64,000 bases of DNA from Duganella aquatilis (GTDB lineage: Bacteria; Pseudomonadota; Gammaproteobacteria; Burkholderiales; Burkholderiaceae_D): assembly GCF_009674565.1 (NCBI RefSeq), contig NZ_WKJL01000003.1:248001-312000 (forward strand). Reading direction: 5' to 3'. The position numbers and the translations under genes were made by a program. Position 1 is the stretch's first letter. Each line of letters starts with the position of its first letter. The notes beneath the pieces are model-generated. The model made no database searches. It was not told the origin of the DNA and saw only the letters and a program-made list of their open reading frames with translations. This document shows positions 61,638-64,000 of the stretch, piece by piece.

Positions 61638-63932
61638 TTATGCGAGCTTGCGGGCGACCCTGAAGCCGACGATGTCGTTGGCCAGCACCGCCGAAAAACC
61701 GTTGCGCACCGCAGAACGCAGGTAGCGCGGGTTGTACAGCCACGAGCCGCCGCGCAGCACACGCCGCACCGGATCGCCGCCCTCCTCCCACGCGCTGCCG
61801 TCGGCCGGCGCGCCGGCGTAGTTATCGTGTACCACGTCCTGCGTCCATTCCCACACGTTGCCGTGCATGTCGAACAGGCCCCATGGATTGGGCTGGAACG
61901 CGCCCACCTTGCTGGTGCCCTGGATGTAGGCGCCGCGCGGGCCGCCGTTGTAGGTGTAGTGACCGTCGTAGTTGGCCTGCTCGGTGCTGATGGTGTCGCC
62001 GAAGCTGAACGCGGTCTTGGTGCCGGCGCGGCAGGCGTATTCCCACTCCGCCTCGGTCGGCAGGCGGTACACATGGCCGGTTTTCTCCGACAGCCAGTGC
62101 AGGTACAGCTGTGCGTCCGCCCAGCTGACGCCGACCACAGGGTGCTCGTCGTTCTGCGCGAAGCCGGGCGCGCGCCAGTCGGTGTCGGACTGCGACTCCC
62201 AGCCGGTATCCTTGACGAAGCGGCGCCACTGTCCCACCGTGACAGGGAAGCGCGCCATGGCGAACGAATACTCGATGCCGACCCAGTGCTGCGGCAGTTC
62301 GCGGTCCAGCCAGTTCTTCTGCGCGCCGGCCTTGACGGCCAGCGCCTGCTCATGTTCGTGAGACCCCATCTGGAAGCGGCCGGTCGGTATCAGCACCAGG
62401 TCAGGCCCGGCGCCGGTGCCGTCGATGAAGCGGTCGCGCAGCACGCCGTTGGCGTCGGCCACCGGTGCATTGGCGGTCAGCGCCGCCAGTTCCGCCGCAT
62501 GGCGCTCGGCCTGCTGCTTGCGATGACGCTCCTGTTCCTGGCGATAGGCGACTTCCGCCTTCAGCTGCGCGACCTTGCGCTGCTGTTCCTCCTGCGCGTC
62601 GCGCGCGGCCTTGGCGTCGGCTTCGCGGCGCGCCTGCAACTGCTCGCGCAGTACCTGCTTGCGCGCCTGCGCGGCGGCTTCCGCTTCGGCGCGCTGCCTG
62701 GCTTCCAGCGCGCGGCGTTGCTGGTCCTGGCGCTGCTTGTCGACTGCCGCCGCCTGCATCTCGGCCTGGCGGCGCGCGGCCAGTTCGGCCACCATCGCCT
62801 TGCGCTTTTCTTCCGCCAGGCGCGCCTGTTCGGCCTGCGCCGCCTGTTCTTTCTGGCGCTGCTGCTCGCGTGCCGCCTGTTCGCGCGCGGCCTGCTCGGC
62901 CTGCGCCGCCAGTTCAGCATCCGTCGGGCCGGCCGCGTGGCGCAGCTCCGCCAGCAGCTCGTTCACCGACGCCGGACGGCGCTCCTGCAGGTACGCAAAG
63001 CCTTGCTGCAGCACCTTCCACTGACGCTCGTTCAAGCCGCGCGGCGACGACGGATGGAAATCCGCCGGCCGCATGTCGTCGAACGGCATGCGGCCTTCCA
63101 GCAGCTGGTAGATCATCACCGCCACCGCATACACATCCAGCCTGGGCGCGGGCTGACGCTGGTGCGTTCCCGCTTCCGGCGCGCGGTAGCCGGCGGTGCC
63201 GGCGTTCGGCGTCTGCAAACCGAGGCTGCTGCCGGCGCTGCGCGCACGCGAGGCGATGCCGAAGTCCAGCAGCTTGACTTCGCCGCGCTGGGTCAGGAAC
63301 ACGTTGCCCGGCTTGATGTCGCGGTGGACCAGCTTGTGCTTGTCCCACGCATATTGCAGCGCATCGCCCACCGGCTCCAGCAACTTGTAGACCGATTCCA
63401 GCGGCAGCGGACCCTGTTCGGCCAGATACGCATCCAGATCCTGGCCTTCCAGGTATTCCATGATGATGAAATAGCTGGACGTGGCCGGGTCTTGCGCCCA
63501 CTCGTAGACGCGGACGATATTTTCGTGCGCCAGCTTGCGCGCCTGCGTCGACTCTTCGATCAGCAGCTTGGCGTGGGTGGCGCTTTGGGTCAGCTGCGGC
63601 GGCAGGATCTTCAGGGCCACCTGCGCGCTGTGGCCCAGCTCCGCGTGCGTGGCCAGGTCGGTCGCCAGCCACACCTGGCCCATGCCGCCCATGCCGATCA
63701 GGCGTTCCAGCCGGTAGCGGCGGTTCTGCGGACCGATCTCCTGCCCCGTCATCAATCCCAGTTCCGTGCCCTGGCGCGCCGGCATCGGCACAGACGCAGC
63801 ACTGCCTCCCGGCGGCGCGTACTCCGCGTCCAGGATGGCGTTCTTGCGACGGTCGAATTCTTGGAGACTCAACAAACCGTCATCATGTAAGGCCCGCAAT
63901 TCGCGGATCTTGTCTCTTGCTGTCTGCATCAT
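61638..63932 (-). CDS. Ser/Thr kinase fused to a SUMF1-like domain lacking catalytic cysteines
   Basis: 764 residues from the ATG at 63932 (another at 63929). Order: SHOCT-like helix (KIRELRALHDDGLLSLQEFD, about 6-30); kinase about 70-330 with IGMGGMGQVWLA, ALKIL (Lys about 107), HRDIKPGNVFL (about 200), DFGIASR and YRAPEA; about 160 residues of Ala/Gln/Arg/Glu coiled coil (330-494); and a formylglycine-generating-enzyme fold (504-764: RFQMGS, EYSFAMARFPVTVGQWRRF, YRLPTEAEWEYACRAG, LFDMHGNVWEWTQD). The signature near the end is RGGSWLYNPRYLRSA, so both cysteines of true enzymes are absent. It likely acts as a binding module. Confidence 0.88.
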   Translation of the reverse strand: MMQTARDKIRELRALHDDGLLSLQEFDRRKNAILDAEYAPPGGSAASVPMPARQGTELGLMTGQEIGPQNRRYRLERLIGMGGMGQVWLATDLATHAELGHSAQVALKILPPQLTQSATHAKLLIEESTQARKLAHENIVRVYEWAQDPATSSYFIIMEYLEGQDLDAYLAEQGPLPLESVYKLLEPVGDALQYAWDKHKLVHRDIKPGNVFLTQRGEVKLLDFGIASRARSAGSSLGLQTPNAGTAGYRAPEAGTHQRQPAPRLDVYAVAVMIYQLLEGRMPFDDMRPADFHPSSPRGLNERQWKVLQQGFAYLQERRPASVNELLAELRHAAGPTDAELAAQAEQAAREQAAREQQRQKEQAAQAEQARLAEEKRKAMVAELAARRQAEMQAAAVDKQRQDQQRRALEARQRAEAEAAAQARKQVLREQLQARREADAKAARDAQEEQQRKVAQLKAEVAYRQEQERHRKQQAERHAAELAALTANAPVADANGVLRDRFIDGTGAGPDLVLIPTGRFQMGSHEHEQALAVKAGAQKNWLDRELPQHWVGIEYSFAMARFPVTVGQWRRFVKDTGWESQSDTDWRAPGFAQNDEHPVVGVSWADAQLYLHWLSEKTGHVYRLPTEAEWEYACRAGTKTAFSFGDTISTEQANYDGHYTYNGGPRGAYIQGTSKVGAFQPNPWGLFDMHGNVWEWTQDVVHDNYAGAPADGSAWEEGGDPVRRVLRGGSWLYNPRYLRSAVRNGFSAVLANDIVGFRVARKLA

Positions 63933-64000
63933 TACTCGAACTATACCGTTCCCTACGAAACTACGGGCGCGCCGCACTCGGCGCAAAATTTGTCATGCTC

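Overview
The window is a 64 kb piece of a GC-rich betaproteobacterial chromosome. Gene content (monomeric NADP isocitrate dehydrogenase, Bordetella/Neisseria-type trimeric porins, a PEP-CTERM protein, many LysR/TetR regulators and chemoreceptors) and protein style suggest Oxalobacteraceae (Duganella, Massilia or Janthinobacterium-like); this is inference from family resemblance, no search was run. Coding density is very high: no stretch over 300 bases lacks a gene. The longest gaps are 33038-33325, 34558-34836 and 2095-2352, and their contents are listed. I see no insertion sequences, CRISPR arrays, rRNA or prophage genes. One tRNA, tRNA-Leu(UAA), lies at 34837-34921 on the minus strand.

Region 1 (1-3.7 kb): 5' part of icd (cut by the window edge) and a divergent MFS sugar-acid-type transporter, with a pair of identical inverted sites between them.

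Region 2 (3.7-26.4 kb) is the most striking part: an apparent catabolic, uptake and sensing island for an unidentified aromatic or N-heteroaromatic compound. It contains two paralogous porins, two paralogous FAD monooxygenases (2,6-dihydroxypyridine-hydroxylase-like), two paralogous TetR regulators, two tandem chemoreceptors, a LysR regulator, a small periplasmic binding protein, a Tat/lipoprotein-signalled ACMSD-type amidohydrolase, a VOC (glyoxalase/dioxygenase fold) protein, a shortened luciferase-like protein, a GGDEF/EAL protein, an alpha/beta hydrolase, and a complete Liv-type ABC importer. Seven promoters in the island carry the same palindrome, core ATCRNNYGAT (best copy AGTTATCGATCGATAACT), usually within or beside the promoter spacer. 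I infer that this is the operator shared by the two TetR paralogs and that the scattered operons form one regulon.

Region 3 (26.4-43.4 kb) is mostly housekeeping and accessory single genes: thymidine kinase, a reverse trans-sulfuration pair (cystathionine beta-synthase and a gamma-lyase), a membrane-anchored HNH-like protein, a penicillin-acylase-family enzyme, a ParB-like protein, a PEP-CTERM protein, a CLC transporter, a coiled-coil protein with 21-bp DNA repeats, a copper-handling operon (H/M-rich protein, TolC-like lipoprotein, multicopper oxidase), an M28 peptidase, a GNAT and a glycine-zipper protein.

Region 4 (43.4-51.8 kb) is a tightly coupled operon: Ser/Thr kinase, FtsW/RodA-like membrane protein, degenerate-FHA protein, membrane SH3b protein, PP2C phosphatase and FHA protein. 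This content recalls the actinobacterial pknA/pknB-rodA-pstP-fhaAB locus but in a proteobacterium and without a penicillin-binding protein. A second kinase, fused to a SUMF1-like domain lacking the catalytic cysteines, lies at the window's right end.

Region 5 (51.8-64 kb): pirin, OsmC, DUF1330, LysR, an orphan ClpP, an ECF sigma factor with an acetyltransferase, an exported metallo-beta-lactamase-fold protein, a large two-component-regulator-propeller histidine kinase with no response regulator nearby, a YjjG-type phosphatase coupled to a YjdM/PhnA-type zinc-ribbon protein, and the kinase-SUMF1 fusion.
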